From the NCBI GenBank assembly GCA_963930645.1, contig OZ005653.1:108875259-108939258 (forward strand): DNA of 64,000 bases. Direction: 5' to 3'. The DNA is from Salticus scenicus (Eukaryota > Arthropoda > Arachnida > Araneae > Salticidae). The notes beneath the pieces are model-generated. The model was given only the letters and a program-made list of their open reading frames with translations. It was not told where the DNA came from and did no database searches. Positions 47,183 through 60,729 of the stretch are shown piece by piece. The position numbers were made by a program, and so were the translations under genes. Every line of letters starts with the position of its first letter. Position 1 is the stretch's first letter.

Positions 47183-47363
47183 ATATAAAGTCTTAACGAT
47201 TTGTATATATATATATATACATATATTCTTCCATGTGTATAGAATTAATTTCAATCCATTCTTCCAAAAAATATTTATCATTTAAAATTGATAGGAATTA
47301 TCTGCTGACCCAGATATTGTCTTCAGATTGAATACTCTAACTTCTAGTGGCAAGATAAATCTA
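47183..47363. repeat. ~170-bp direct repeat, copy 2
   Basis: See 45555-45723. Immediately upstream is a small array of TCACTGTTCATCGAC repeats (about 47146-47182). Confidence 0.9.
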
Positions 47364-48413
47364 CTAAATAAATTTTAGCACTCAAATAAATGATGAGGCG
47401 TCACATTAAACAATATGCTTTACCCCGATAAACCGATTCTAAATAATTACAAGATTAAAAGAACTTTTTATATACCATGTTTTTAAATTTTCTGTTGAAT
47501 CATATAAACTCTGCCAAGAGCAGCGTTGAACCGAAGCAGTTGGCTAAAATATTAAAAAAATGCATTGTCAGCGTGTTCTGAGCTATTCTGAAAGTTTCAA
47601 TTGTCTAGCTAGTCGGGAAGTTAGTTAAAAATTGATTGCAAGATTTGTACTTGACAAACAAACAAACAAACAAACAAGAATCGAAGTTAATAAAAACATG
47701 GTAAAATAACAAAAATTTGTGTTATAAATAAAGTTGTTGTTGTTATAGTCTAACTGCATTCCTCGTGACCGGTATTAAGGACGATTACAAAGGTTTGGAG
47801 GGGTACCAAATTGATCGACAGGTTAGGATTTTGAAAACGTCCTATCATTCTGCATTTCATTATCACTGTTTTCTTTCAATAACGAGGATTATCACCCGTA
47901 TTTTAACACTGGAATCTTGAATCTGCATTTTCACGGAGACTCCGACCCCACTAAAAATTAACTTGAGATAATCTTTAAAATATTCTACTTTCTACAGAAA
48001 TATTAAAAACATCTGAATAAATTTTACAGATTTAGATTTATCACCAACATTACGACAGATTTTGTTAACGACGTTTTATGGGCATTATAAAGATTTTGTT
48101 TTATCATTAAAATAACTTCAGATTCTTTGAAGGTATAACACGAACACTTTCACTATATTAGGTTAAGAGCAAAAAGTTAAAATTAAATCTGCAAAATATT
48201 TGTAGAATTTTTGTGGGCATTTTGAATCATAAACAGCTTTTAGTATGTGTTTTTGCATGGTGTGTGTGGTGTGTGAATTATGATAATCCATTTCTTTGCT
48301 TTTATTAAAATTTAGATAAATATAAAACAACGACCATTTATTTTGCTTCAAACTCCTGCAATGGATTTCATTCAAGTTTAAATAATTACAACTTAAACCG
48401 AAGATGTGACGAG

Positions 48414-48451
<38 letters not shown>

Positions 48452-48896
48452 AAATAAAAATAAAAATTTTTGTTCACAATATATACAGTCGGCGTGCTGG
48501 CGTTAGGGATAGCTATAATGGCGATTAGCGTAGTTGATCGAATGCGTTTTGTTTAAAATATTTTGTGTTTCATGCGTTGCGTTATTTTCTTACAGTATTT
48601 TAAACGTTCAATGATCAATATAATAAGAAATAACCATAAATATTAGCAATGTTTTCAAAAATCAACTAAAAAAAAAGTAGCAAAATTTAGGCTTATGATT
48701 TGATGATCAAGAATGTTTTACTTGGAATAATAATTAAAATGAGTAATTCCTTAATAGTTACATATATTGCATAGATTTATGCATTTCACCAAACTTAAGT
48801 CGGAAATGACAAATATACTACTTTTCGCCTTCCATATTTTCACCTTTTCTCAGTTAAAAGATCCTATTCATATGCATAATTCTTGGGGAATTTAAA
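47364..48896. other. unassigned AT-rich DNA
   Basis: (CAAA)n near 47657 and (AAAT)n near 48420. No gene seen. The upstream reverse-transcriptase part of the Penelope-like element is not detectable here. Confidence 0.5.
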
Positions 48897-49212
48897 GTAT
48901 TTCCTGTCATTGTGGTTTATCATATATTGGCCAAACTAAACGCAGTCATAAATTTCATCTAAAAGAACATATGAATGACGCCGCAAACAGGAAACCAATA
49001 AATCGGCTATTTTTAAACATTGCTGGGAGGAAAATCATAAATTTAAATTTAATTCAGCTAAAATAATTTGCAGACCTAAATCCATTCATAAACTCGATTT
49101 CTTTGAAGCTTTTCATATTTATAAAAAATTTAAAAACCTTGTAAATTGTGATTTCGCTGTTCCCTATATGTCTGATTGTCGGAAATTTCACATTCAGTCC
49201 GCATTTTCTTAA
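48897..49212 (+). pseudogene. Penelope-like element GIY-YIG endonuclease fragment
   Basis: The frame opens with SISCHCGLSYIGQTKRSHKF then HLKEHMND, the C-x-C-G...YIGQT-x-R...(K/R)EH signature of Penelope-like endonucleases. After a frameshift near 48995 it continues SAIFKHCWEENHKFKF, then KLDFFEAFHIYKKFKNLVNC and stops at TAA 49210-49212. The second part matches the usual histidine block and the downstream (L/F)E...IYK helix. This is the C-terminal end only; the reverse transcriptase is missing. Confidence 0.78.
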
Positions 49213-49352
49213 TTTTTCTACTGTTTACACAGCTACACATTCCTAAATTCCTGTTGGCCACACTCCCCACCTTTCCTGTAATCCTATTGGTTGAACTAAA
49301 TTCGGTCCCTCTCCTATATATACGAGCACTTCTCCAGATTCAGAATTCCTTT

Positions 49353-49395
49353 TGCACTGAAGACGGTACGCTTACGGCTACCGAAACAGCTGTAT
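49353..49395 (+). ncRNA. hammerhead-ribozyme-like motif downstream of the Penelope fragment
   Basis: CTGAAGA (49357-49363) fits the CUGANGA core strand and GAAAC (49383-49387) the second core strand. Between them CGGTA...TACCG can form helix II with a 10-nt loop. The flanks TGCA (5') and ATGCA (3', 49395-49399) could pair to close another helix. Penelope-like elements are known to carry hammerhead motifs in their terminal repeats. The third core strand with the cleavage site is not securely identified. Confidence 0.45.
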
Positions 49396-49676
49396 GCACC
49401 TCAAATATTTTTCTTTGGCGTTTCTGACGTAGTAGTTTATTCAGGTTTTAATATCATGTTACTGCTTAAATAATGTGCAAAATTGTTGTTTTTTAAGTTA
49501 ACGATTTGCTTTCTTTTCTTTTTTGAATATATATATCACATAGAATGAAATCTAAAGTTTCTCTTTATGTTGGAAAGTAATTTATAATTACATATGTCTT
49601 CATAAAATTTAGTATTTAATATATAAATATATTTAATACTCATAAATATGCAGATTATAGCAATTTTCATTTATAA

Positions 49677-49719
<43 letters not shown>

Positions 49720-49799
49720 TTGGAATTTAAAAAAAAAAAAAAAAAAAAAAAAAGGAAAAAGGAAAAATACATATACAAATATTTTTATAATAAATGAGG

Positions 49800-50770
49800 A
49801 AAGGAAATCAATGCTTTTAAGAAATTAGTTTTCGGATTTCGAGGTACAATGTTGTCCGAAAGTGAAAACTGGTATAAGCTCATATTCAAAAATTTATATA
49901 TTTAAAAGCAGTTTTTTTTTGCTTCATTTTAAAGAAGGTAATATATAAAAGCATAAAGTAGTTACAGATTGCATCTTGAGTATTTGTTGTTGTTGTTGTT
50001 TTGTTTTGTTTTTTCTGAAATAAATGTGAAAAAAAAATTCCTTTTAGCGATTCGCAAAAATTGGCAATTATTGGTCATACTTATAAAAATTTTAAAAACC
50101 TTGTAAATTGTGATTTCGCTGTTCTTTTTGTGCATTGAAGTATGCAGAATAAGGGGCTTTTGATGAAAATTTTTAGGAAATTAATTTTCGGATTTTGCGG
50201 TACAATGTCGCCCGAACGTGAAAACTGGTAAAAGCTCATATTAAAAAATTGATATATTTAAAATATTTTTTTAGCAGCATTTTAAAGAAAATAATAGCTA
50301 AAAGTATAAAGTAAATATAAATTGCATTCTGAGTATGATTTTTTTTTATACTTTGTGAAATATATGTGAAAAAAAAAAAAAAAAAAAATTCTCTATTAAC
50401 GTTTCGCAGAAACTATCAATTATTGGTAAGTTTTATTGTAAATATACAGTAAAATGTTTGAAAATGTTTTCATTTCAGGTGAATTTCATGTTCCTTTTGT
50501 GCATTGAAATATAAATAATCAAAATATGGTGCTTTTTTTAAAAAAAAATTAACAAATTAGGTTTTAACTTTCGAGGTACGATGTCGTTCGAACGCAAAAA
50601 GTGGTATGAGCACATATTCAAAAATTTATAAATTTAAAAACTTTTTTTTTTTTGCTCCACTTTAAAGAAAATAATAGATAGTATTATTAAATAGATATAA
50701 ATTGCAATTTGATTGTTTTTTTTTTTTTTTTTTTTTGTAACTACAGTAAACCACTTTCATGGCGTGTTTT
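49800..50770. repeat. three tandem units, ~355-375 bp
   Basis: TTTTCGGATTTCGAGGTACAATGTYG-type starts lie at about 49828, 50182 and 50560. Each is followed by CGAAMGTGAAAACTGGTA, TTTAAAGAA(A/G)RTAATA and a poly(T/A) tract near the end. The first junction contains a 42-bp block (50081-50124) matching the Penelope coding fragment at 49119-49161. Confidence 0.8.
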
Positions 50771-51899
50771 GTTTAAGTAAATTAAATGTTTCTTTTGTGC
50801 ACTTACATGTATAAATACGCTTAATAAGGTAATTTTTATAAAGATAGAAATAAATAAAAGCATTGCCATAAGTTTTTAAACAGACACACACACATACAAA
50901 ATAGTCTGAATTTTGTAGAAAATTCCTCATAGTAGCATTAAAATAGTGATTAAAACTCATTTAGAATGATGAATCTCAATTGTTTGTAACACTTTTTATT
51001 ATATACTTTCAAAAAATTCATGATTTTATTTTTATTACAAAGTTATTTTTTTGGTTGTTTAAGCATTTTTAAGGTAGTTATATAACTAGAATTTTGCTAA
51101 TAACTATTAATGTTTTTGAAAAAATCTTTCCCTTTTTGTTATGAGTGTAAATATAATCAGATTTTCTGAGATTTTCTTTTTTTTTTTTTTTTTTTTTTTA
51201 TCTAACCTAAAAATATATAAATAAAATAAGTTAAATTGTGAATGTATAACTTAATTAACGGCCTTTTAAACGTTTTGATTAACTGATAACATTTAATCAA
51301 CTTTACAATATAAATTTTACCTTTTATTGTATACACAGATCTGAATTATTCGTCTGTTATTTTTCATGATAGAAAATTTCAAGAAAGAAAAATTTCATGA
51401 CAACTAAATTATATTTTATTCTGAATTATCAAGCACCGTTTGAAAAAATCTTTTTTAACTAATATATAAATGAATAGAATGTAAATAAAAAATAAATTAA
51501 TTAAAATTTTTATTTTATTATTTATTTATTTATATTTGTTGAAATTATTTACCATGTATGTGAAAAGTTGTAGATTTTCTGTAGATTTTACTAAAACTTC
51601 TTAAAAATATCTTTAAAAATATAATCTGTAGAATATCTTAAGGTATTCGACCCACTTTTAAGCCTATATATTTTGGAAAAAATCTTAAGATTATATTCTG
51701 TAAATTTTCTTCAGAAATATGAAGAAAATTAGCAGAATATGTAGGCTTAACAAGTGGGCCAAATAACTTAAGATGTTCTGTAGATTTTTTTTAAAGATTA
51801 ATTTGAGATTATTTTTAGTGAAGAGGCTCGAAAAACGTAGTTGAAGAATACTAAATTTGGTATTTTGTTGCATTGCAACCCTAGTGAAATTCCTTTAAA
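50771..51899. other. unassigned AT-rich DNA
   Basis: Poly(T) near 51179. A partly mirrored pair around AGATTTTCTGTAGATTTT and AATCTTAAGATT motifs (51570-51800) hints at decayed repeats. No gene. Confidence 0.5.
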
Positions 51900-52033
51900 C
51901 TTTTTTTTTTTCTTTTTTAACGAATCTTTTAGTGCATCCTTTGAATTGTCTGTATACAAATTTTAGATTTAATCCCCATTTTAGTTACAGCTACAGAGAG
52001 CTCTGTATAGGCCAAGTTTATTACGATCACCTG
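51900..52033 (-). repeat. ACAGGGTG short retroposon, copy E
   Basis: Minus-strand copy. The T-rich tail is at 51900-51918; the body reads CGAATCTTTTAGTGCATCC ... GAGAGCTCTGTATAGGCCAA, ending GATCACCTGAA in place of CACCCTGT. Confidence 0.65.
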
Positions 52034-52135
52034 AATATAATTTAAAATAATATGAATAAAGACACGAAAATATAAAACATGAGAATTAGATTTGTTTTAA
52101 AAAAACATAAAAATAAATGTACTAATTGCACTTAC

Positions 52136-52553
52136 AAGGAAACATTCAAAAGGTGTCATCTTCAAAAAGTATTCAAAAAAATATATGTGATTCTACTCTT
52201 TATAAAACACCAGAAAATAAAAAAAAACTATCGGCTGAAATGAATTACAGCGACCACAAAAAATTATCAAAATTAAGCACATTTGGCGATTTTAGACTGC
52301 TAGGCGATTGATTTTGAGTACTTGGCGGAAAAGCAAAACACGGTTCTGTTTTTACACGGGAATCTCGGTGCTAGCAAACGTATCGCATAACAGCGCTAAA
52401 TCGCCAAATATGCTTAAATTTGATAATTTTTTGTGGTCGCTGTAATTAATTTCTGCCGATATTTTTTTTCATTTTCTGGTGTTTTATGAAGAGTAGAATC
52501 ACATATATTTTTTTCAATACTTTTTGATGATGACACCTTTTGAATGTTTCCTT
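52136..52553. mobile_element. foldback element with ~165-bp arms
   Basis: Arms start AAGGAAACATTCAAAAGG and include TATATGTGATTCTACTCTT and ACAGCGACCACAAAAAATTA. The right arm is the inverse with about 8% difference. A ~90-bp centre (CGGTTCTGTTTTTACACGGG) separates them. No convincing target duplication and no coding capacity. The 61-residue frame at 52126-52311 is the left arm. Confidence 0.85.
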
Positions 52554-54389
52554 TTTAGTCTTTTTTTTTTTTTTTTTTATGTATAATACACACATTATGT
52601 GTCAGTCTATCTGTTTAATTTTAAACGAATTTTACTTTTTCCATTTCAGTGGAATTTACTTTCACTTTACTTTATTAAGAATGCATTAAATAATGTTATA
52701 TTTAATAGATTCTGCTATGCTCAGATTAGCACCAAATGCCTTTAAATTGGGCGCATTTATAACAATATATAGCTGTAATAATTATAAAAATCCTTTCGTC
52801 AAAGAAAACTCAAAATATTTTTTCTCGAGTTTTGTGAAATATTTCATTTTTATGCACGTAAAGATGGGAAAAGAAAAGTAAATTAATTCTGAGATACAAT
52901 ATTGAAGAGTTTAGACATTATATTTAAAATAAAATAAAATAAACAAATATTCAGAGATTTCTTTTTCTCTTTCATAATATACAAAGTTTAGTGCAGATGT
53001 AATTTCATGAAAAAAAGCTGCATATAGATATTCATATTAGGTCTCATGAAGGAAACCGTTTTACAAGTACATATAGTTAAGTATATTGAAACTGATTTGA
53101 ATGAATTTCAGCAGCAGAAATAATTTCGGTTTTTATTTTATTTGAATCTAAACTTATACGTAATATCTTAGTATTTTAATTAATAAATGAGAAAAAGGTA
53201 TTACCAACAATTATAAAGGTCTTTGAAGTGTCTTATTTATTTAAAATATTAAAGGACTAATTAAATCCATTAGTTCAAAAGCCACAACATTCACATAATT
53301 AGATTTTTTTTTTTTTTTCATTTGTAATACATAATAAATCAATAACAAGTAAAGTAGTTTTGAAAGTAGTGGTTGAGTTTTACAAAATCGAATAATATTT
53401 ACTGTTTATTAATATTAATAATGCAAAAAATAAATAAATAAATAAACTGTTTTTATCTAATGTTGTTTCAGGATAAAGCGGGGTTAGTTGTATATGATTT
53501 GATAAAAATAATTTTATTAATAATTTTCAATATGAAACTGGTGAGTTCGGGCAAAATATCAGTAACAAGTACGCGTAAAATAAATCACATGTATAAATTC
53601 ATTAATTTATATTTTAGTATTCAAAAAGTTAACAATGATATTTATGTTTAAACATGGAAAATATGAAATTTGTTTTAGTAAAAGAATGCAGTTTTTGTTT
53701 AGAAACCATTAAAATAAAATTATAGATCTATCTCATAAACTGAATAACATTTTCATTGTAACAGAGTAAATTAAATACTTTTCGTGGAAATTGTACATTG
53801 TAATCCAGACTTCAAAAGCTGATATTCTCTCTAAGTTACTGTCAATTAGCAAATTTCAGCAGAAGAGAAACGCTGGCAAATTCCACAACACGTTTTGAAG
53901 GTCCTATTTACAGGAACTAAGCATACTGCGTTGTAACATTTAGTATATTCAGAATTTATCAACTTTGAGAAACCCGTTTCATTACTTGAATATTTAACAT
54001 CTATATAATATGTTGCGAGGTTGAATGAATAACATCATACATGTGCAGATATTTTAAACCAGTTTAAGTTTGGAGATGAATGGGAATTCCAACGATCTTC
54101 CTTGTCCTTTGACTTAATTCGCCAAGCATCAGTTATTCATCTGATGTATTTTGAAAATCCTTTCTACGACATATTTCAATTTAAATACACAGATAAATCA
54201 TTTGCGAATTTATACCACATATAATTAATATTTTGAAATATATGATCACTCGTAAACGCTGGGCATTTTGGTTCATTATAATTGGTGCGCGTTTGACTTG
54301 AAAAATGAAAGCCGCTTTTAGTGGAATTATAAAATGAGACAATGTTTTTTTTTTTTTTTCTTCATACAAAAGAATGATTTCATTGAAAA
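52554..54389. other. unassigned AT-rich DNA
   Basis: Poly(T) near 52561 and 53308. No recognised gene. The piggyBac relic may extend into the right part (54181-54389), where the minus-strand frame continues from the Cys-rich tail. Confidence 0.5.
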
Positions 54390-55385
54390 CTAAACACGTT
54401 CTTGTTTTTTGGGACATAGGACACCAATGCCCTTTTCACAACTAATGCAAATCTTGCTGATATATTGTTTCTTTCCTACTACCGAAAGAAATTTATGGGG
54501 AAATTGTCTTTTATCCCTTTGCTGTTCTGATATATGACAAGACTTTCTTTTTCCAGTCATCAAATGGATCCATATCAATAAACCACTTCTCCTTGTTTGT
54601 TTTGCACCTTCATTCAAATAAGGACTTAACCATTATTTTCATCACCCAACTTGAATTGTTGAGAACACAGAAAAAATATAAAGCTGTTCCCCAACATGAA
54701 TTTCTATGTCCATAATTTAAAACAACCTATCGCCTGCAAGGTAAAATATTTTGTTCCGTACTCGCTCAGTTTTGAAAGTGCGTATTGATAGAATTGGCAA
54801 TCTCTGGACAAAACCTGGAAATATTTCGCCGATCGTGAATATTTTCCCCGTGCCTTTTCTGCAGGTTTTTCGAACACTTGACGAATTAATTTAAATCGGG
54901 TGACTTATTTTCGTTCTGTCTTTCGGAATGGTCATTGGAATGGTGACAACGAATCATATCCTTAAAACGTTTAATACTCATTACAAAACAAAACTTGTCA
55001 ACTTCATTACCGGCTATATCCCGAAGTTCTTCCAAACTTTCATGATTCATTCTGAGAGCTCTAACTAGGTACAACAAACGATACCGTCTTTGAATTCAAT
55101 GATACCTAAAGGGACAATGTACCTAAGGAGACTTTGTATGGAAAATTTGTGATTAGTAATTTTTTATACTTTTTTTTTTTTTTTTTTTTTTTACTTAAAT
55201 GATGTACGAAAGAGATCGTCAGTGTAAAAATTATCCCCACAATAAACTGCAGTTTGGGCATTTTTCGCTTTTCCTAAGAATCTATTAACGTAAATTATAA
55301 CATTTGGAACTTCTTTACGGGCACTGCTCCTTGGCCGAATTTTAGCCCATTTCACACTTTTATATCCCCCATCCCCATGATTCAT
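54390..55385 (-). pseudogene. piggyBac-family transposase, decayed
   Basis: Minus strand, in correct family order. First, 55385-55191: WAKIRPRSSARKEVPNVI then GKAKNAQTAV and FYTDDLF, like the N-terminal part of PGBD4-type transposases. Second, 55077-54886: LYLVRALRMNHESLEELRD followed by MSIKRFKDMIRCHHSND, the conserved MS..RF...(L/I)RC block. Third, frameshifted around 54740-54800, SEYGTKYFTLQ. Last, 54617-54390: CISCEKGIGVLC, a remnant of the C-terminal Cys-rich domain. The region between, holding the catalytic Asp residues, is mostly deleted or scrambled, and a poly(T) at 55171-55192 separates the first two blocks. No TTAA-flanked ends could be assigned. Confidence 0.75.
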
Positions 55386-56466
55386 TATGTTTTAATTCCG
55401 GTTCGTTTTCCTATTTGTAACATCAGTATCATTTTCGGTTTTTCAATTTTATTTACACTCTTCCATTTCATTGTGAGGATCGATTCTTCCACTTCATTAT
55501 CAATTCCTGATTTCCAGAAAGGTCAACCTCATCATTTTTTCTTTCCCAATAATCGCATCACTTGTCATGCACGTAAAATTTCATATATGTTTATATATGT
55601 ATATCGGTCGCAATGTGTGTGAGAGATTAAAAGTAACACTAACAGCTTTCCACATACCAAGTGGGTGAACTGAAAAAGTTAATACAAAATACCTGGTAAA
55701 TATGTGTAAACTACTAATAGATGCAGTCTTTCAAAGGGGAATGAAAACACAAGATTTATGACTGTCATACCGACTTGCGCTCAACGGCGGGTTAAAAAAT
55801 GTTGGTTCTAACAGTATACACATATATATTACATCTTTATTTTCATTAAAAAAATAAAAAAATAAATAAATAAAAAAGGTTAAGTGGAAAACACGCGTGG
55901 AGTTTATTGCGTAAATTGGCGGTAGAATTAAAAAATAATAAAATAAAATAAAATAAAATAAAATAAATTACACTTACAAAGTTTGCACAAAAGTAATGTA
56001 CAATTTGTCCGAAGTAAAAAAAAAAATAATAATAATAAGAAAAAAAAAATAAGTTAGTTAAATTAGAGGAAAACCAAAAAAATATTTAAATTAAATAATA
56101 ATAGATTTAAGTATTATTAATATCCATAAATGTTAATTAGAATATAGAAAAACGGTAGTTTTTTTAATAATAATAATATTTTTATACTATATTTAAACCC
56201 AATATATACACAAATATCTTAATTATTTTTTTGTTTTTTATGTTATTATTTTTTTATTATTTATTATATATATCCTTTCTAATAGATTTTATGGCTGTAA
56301 ACAACTCATGTGATTTATGTTTGCAGATTCAGCTACATATTTGCCTGACTTTGTGTGTGACTCTCCGAATGTGACAAAAAACTAGACTTTTTCTTCAATA
56401 AGGAACAGAATAAACTATGTATGCAATGTACGTGTTCTTATACGATACTAACAAACACACACGTAT

Positions 56467-56499
<33 letters not shown>

Positions 56500-59060
56500 C
56501 ATAAAAAAAAAAAAAAAAAAATTAAAAAAATTAAATTCTTGAAAAATCACTCATCCTAATATTTTAGTGTGAAATGACTAGTTATGAATAAGGTTATAAG
56601 TTTGCGACAATTTTACAATACATTTGTAAGTTTTAAAGTCTGTTAAGTTTATCAAATACAAATTAATTACGGAAAAATATTTACCGTGACAGTTGAAAGA
56701 CATTTTTATAATTAAAAACATTTCATTAGACGAAATGTTCTAAGTGTAGTTTTAATGTAAATATTTCTTTAGTGTTAGTTCAAGAATTTTTTTTAAGTTT
56801 CAGTTGTTAAAACATTTTTAGTTCTGTAATGTAAAATGCATGCTTACTACAAAAATAACATTTTTCATAAATTTATTTGCCTTATTCACAGAATAAAATT
56901 TCACAGAATTTTCTGAAACTGCTTACACCTACGAACAGTTGCTAGAACGAAACCATTATTTAAAGGAAACATGTGCAAGGAAAAAAAATTTTTGCATTTC
57001 GTAAAACTTCTTCTTAGAAGTAATTTGTTAGATACAGTTTTCCCCGTATGAAGTTAAAAATGATTCTGTAGCTCCTTCCACACTCATTGAAGATAAAAAT
57101 TTCGTTATTTAGAATTCTGTGTTTTTGAATATGTAGAAAATATTTTTAAGCACTATGCAAAAGTTTTCCTTTGTATGAAGATAATCTTTGAAAGAAAATA
57201 TATAAAAGAGTTATTAGACATATATCATCAAAATTTGCATTTTACGACTGGATATTATATTTTTATATTCATACTGCAAGTCAACTGCAATAAATTTTTT
57301 AAATTATTCTAATTTTAACTTAAAAAGTGATTGTTTGTTAACATACAGAATTCCTATAATTGATTTTTTCGAGATACTGTGTTTATGAAAAATAATATGA
57401 GATTTTGAATTTATTTTACAATTTTGGAAAGAATATTTTATAAATTACATGGAAATTCCTTTTATATTATTTTCTGCTTGATTACAAATTCATTTCCGAA
57501 AATTTCTATTAATTGTCTATTATTTTCTATGCTGGTGTAATTTTTAAGAGAATGGTATATTACCTTTAACTGAGAGTGCATTTAAAAGTAAGCTCAGTGT
57601 GCCTAAATGCAATAAACTTTAAATGCGTCAATATTGTTTTACTTAATATCTTAATGCAAGAATCATACACAAATACAACCTAATGAAACTTTCGTAATTC
57701 CAAAAATGTCTACGAAACGTTTCACCACATTTTAATGTTTTTCCTCTTGAGGAATTCTCTAGTGCTATACACATTGCTGAAAATATTTCTTCCCGTATCA
57801 TGTCTAAATGCGATACAAATTTTCCAAACAACCCTTTTTTTTCTACTTTACAAATTATGTATATATATCTATTGCACATTATACCTACATATATCGAAAA
57901 CAAATGCATAAAAAAAAGTAAAAAAAAAAAAAAAAATGAAACATTTTGTAAAAGACGTGTCCGAAAATATTTATTGAATATAGATGTCCATTTTCTGCAC
58001 AGGATTATTTGTTACAAATTGGTCTCTTAAAAAGTTAGAAGCATTTTATCTTAATATATATAAAAGTCATTGGATTGTTCCGGAAACATTGGTACTTCTT
58101 GCGATACTGAGGATCCTCTCGTTTTATTATTATTATTGTTATTATTATTATTATTATTATTTTGAAACAGTGAAACATGTGATTCTTCCACTGACCTGAA
58201 ATAATTAGATATAGCATTTCTGTTAAAAGAAAGCTAAATAAAGGAATTTCATTGAACTTTATGAATTTAAATGTATTATTATTTATTTGTTTATTTTTAA
58301 TTTTTTTTGTTCAACAAAGCACTATAGGAATTTAATATGTAAGTTAGGATTATATATATATAAAACTTGTAGTAGTAAAATTGTAGAACGATTGCAGTTT
58401 TTCTTTTTTCTTTTTTTCAATATCTTAAAAGAAATTAAGTTTCCTTTCCCTTTTCCATTTATTCCCCATTTATTTATTTATTTGTTTTTTTTTATTACAG
58501 TGCATTGTTATTTTAGATATCATATTTGGTTTATAAATTATAAATATTTATTGCATGTTTAAATACAAATTATGATTAATGTCTTTAAATTATTTTTTAA
58601 TGTACTATTATTATTATCATCATAATTATTATTTTAATACAGTTATGTTTAAAATATTTCTTTTTAAATTATAAAACCATAATTCCAAAATCATTAAAAT
58701 GTACTAACGTTTACTAAATAATTATATGAAAATTTCATTTAATTTATTAAAATATTCGCAAAACCGAAAGTTTTAGATAAAGAGACGTTTAACACAGGCT
58801 GCTTAAAATATTTTTTTTCAATGTTATCAAAACGATTAATCATAATTAATTTTAATTTCTTTCTCTCAATCATAAATTTAAGTTTTTTAAAACAATATTT
58901 ATAGTAAGGTATGCAAATTTGGAAGTTTCTAAATTTATCAAAAAACTGCATTTAATTAATAATGAACGAGAAATATGTCAAATTCTTGAATATATTAAAT
59001 ATAACCGAACATCTCTTCTTAAACTTCTTTAGCAGAAAAAAGATAAAAACGTAAGCTTTC

Positions 59061-59123
<63 letters not shown>

Positions 59124-59553
59124 ATAAATCAATCAATAAAGCTTTAACAGCATAAATATGTAATCACAAAGAAAACACATAGCTTTTTAAAATAATGGGA
59201 TTTGATGAAAATCAATATTTTTTAATGAACAATGTACATCATTTTTCATTTTACAGTAATTTCTTATCGGAATATTCCATGAAGATAAAAAACACAAGCA
59301 TTTATTGATTTAATTTTAAATAAATACATTTTTGAACGAAATTTCAATTTTGTAGAGAAAAAATATATTTAAAGTCCAATGAAATTTTAAAGAACTCTGA
59401 CATTTGTTAAATTCCATCAATCATTTACTTATTTTGTATTTATATAAATAAATGGAACCTGGAAAGATACTTTTAATTAAAATTTCCAACTAATAAATTA
59501 ATAAAAATTCAATTGGAATTTAATATGTCTGATGTGCAAAACACAATGTAATT
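55386..59553. other. unassigned AT-rich DNA
   Basis: Contains TAAAA repeats near 55940, a poly(T)30-poly(A)17 pair at 56469-56520, a TTA microsatellite near 58128 and a 58-bp TA run (59063-59121). No gene recognised. Confidence 0.55.
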
Positions 59554-59757
59554 AACCCTTTCGTGGTCACGAACACGAATACGTGGTCAGAAATTTCTAC
59601 TTCTAAATGGACTCGACCGTTTATAGACGGTCAGCCTTTGTTATTTCTACATGGACGTGAACATAATAGAACGGCTGAGGGTTTGTACTTGAAAATGGTC
59701 ACGACCGCATATCCGCGTTTGTGCTTTTACCCTTCATTCCAGACTAGGAGTTAAATA
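59554..59757. repeat. possible piggyBac-type terminal fragment
   Basis: TTAACCCTTTCGTGGTCACGAACACG opens a ~200-bp stretch less AT-rich than its surroundings, which ends near GGAGTTAAAT (TTAA at about 59752). TTAA plus CCCTTT is a common piggyBac-type start, but the two ends are not clearly inverted copies. The open frame 59563-59754 has no known motif. Confidence 0.25.
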
Positions 59758-60080
59758 AGGCGTTTATCAGCGTTTATCAGCCTTCTTTCACCGTCACAAA
59801 AGTCGTACAACAGGTCACCCATTCATCAAATTATTTGTATTCCAATGGAATGCCACGGATTTGGTTAAAAAATGCCTTTGAGAATTGCTTTGGATGGTTA
59901 AAATAGCATCTTATTTCAAAACAGTTACTAGGTTCACAGAATATCATTGTTTGTTTATTTCATTTCATATTACTCTTTATTATATTCTAATCCACCATAA
60001 AAATTATTATTTTTAATCCGTTGCAAATTTATAGTTTACTTAATCTGCTGTTTTAATGAATGCTATATATATAACTGACA

Positions 60081-60111
<31 letters not shown>

Positions 60112-60729
60112 CTTGATTATTATACTGAATAACTAAATACGATTCGCAAGTGGAGCTTTTTGAATGCTATGATTGTCAGAACCAACACTTCCCTTATAAA
60201 TTTAGTGTGTAAAGAAAATACAAAATTTATATAAAGTAGGTAAAATTCAATATAGCATGCACCCTCAAGCTTTAATATTTTTCTGGGTCATATATTTTTT
60301 AAAGCCTTTTTTTTAAACCATTTAATATTCAATAAATATCAATAAATATGTTTTCTTTAGAATAATGGCATTAGTAATATTGTTCAATATAATATAAAAT
60401 ATTGTAGATATGAAATTATAAAAAAAAACATACATTTTTCTTTCTATCTTTTGTGATATCACAGCTGAGTTCTTTCTCACAACAGAAATTAAGTAAAAAT
60501 AACATCGGAAATCATAACACCTGAAAAAATCGTAACCAGAAAAATGGCAATGATTAACAATAATTATTAACATGTTAAGTTTATTTTTTAATCACAATTT
60601 TAAAATGATTTAGCATTAAAAAGGAAATAAAAAGTAAATTATGATAGATATATATATATATATTTGTAATAATATGCGAAGTACATTTTTAACACTTTCC
60701 AATAATGTTTAAAAGTGTTAATGACATCA

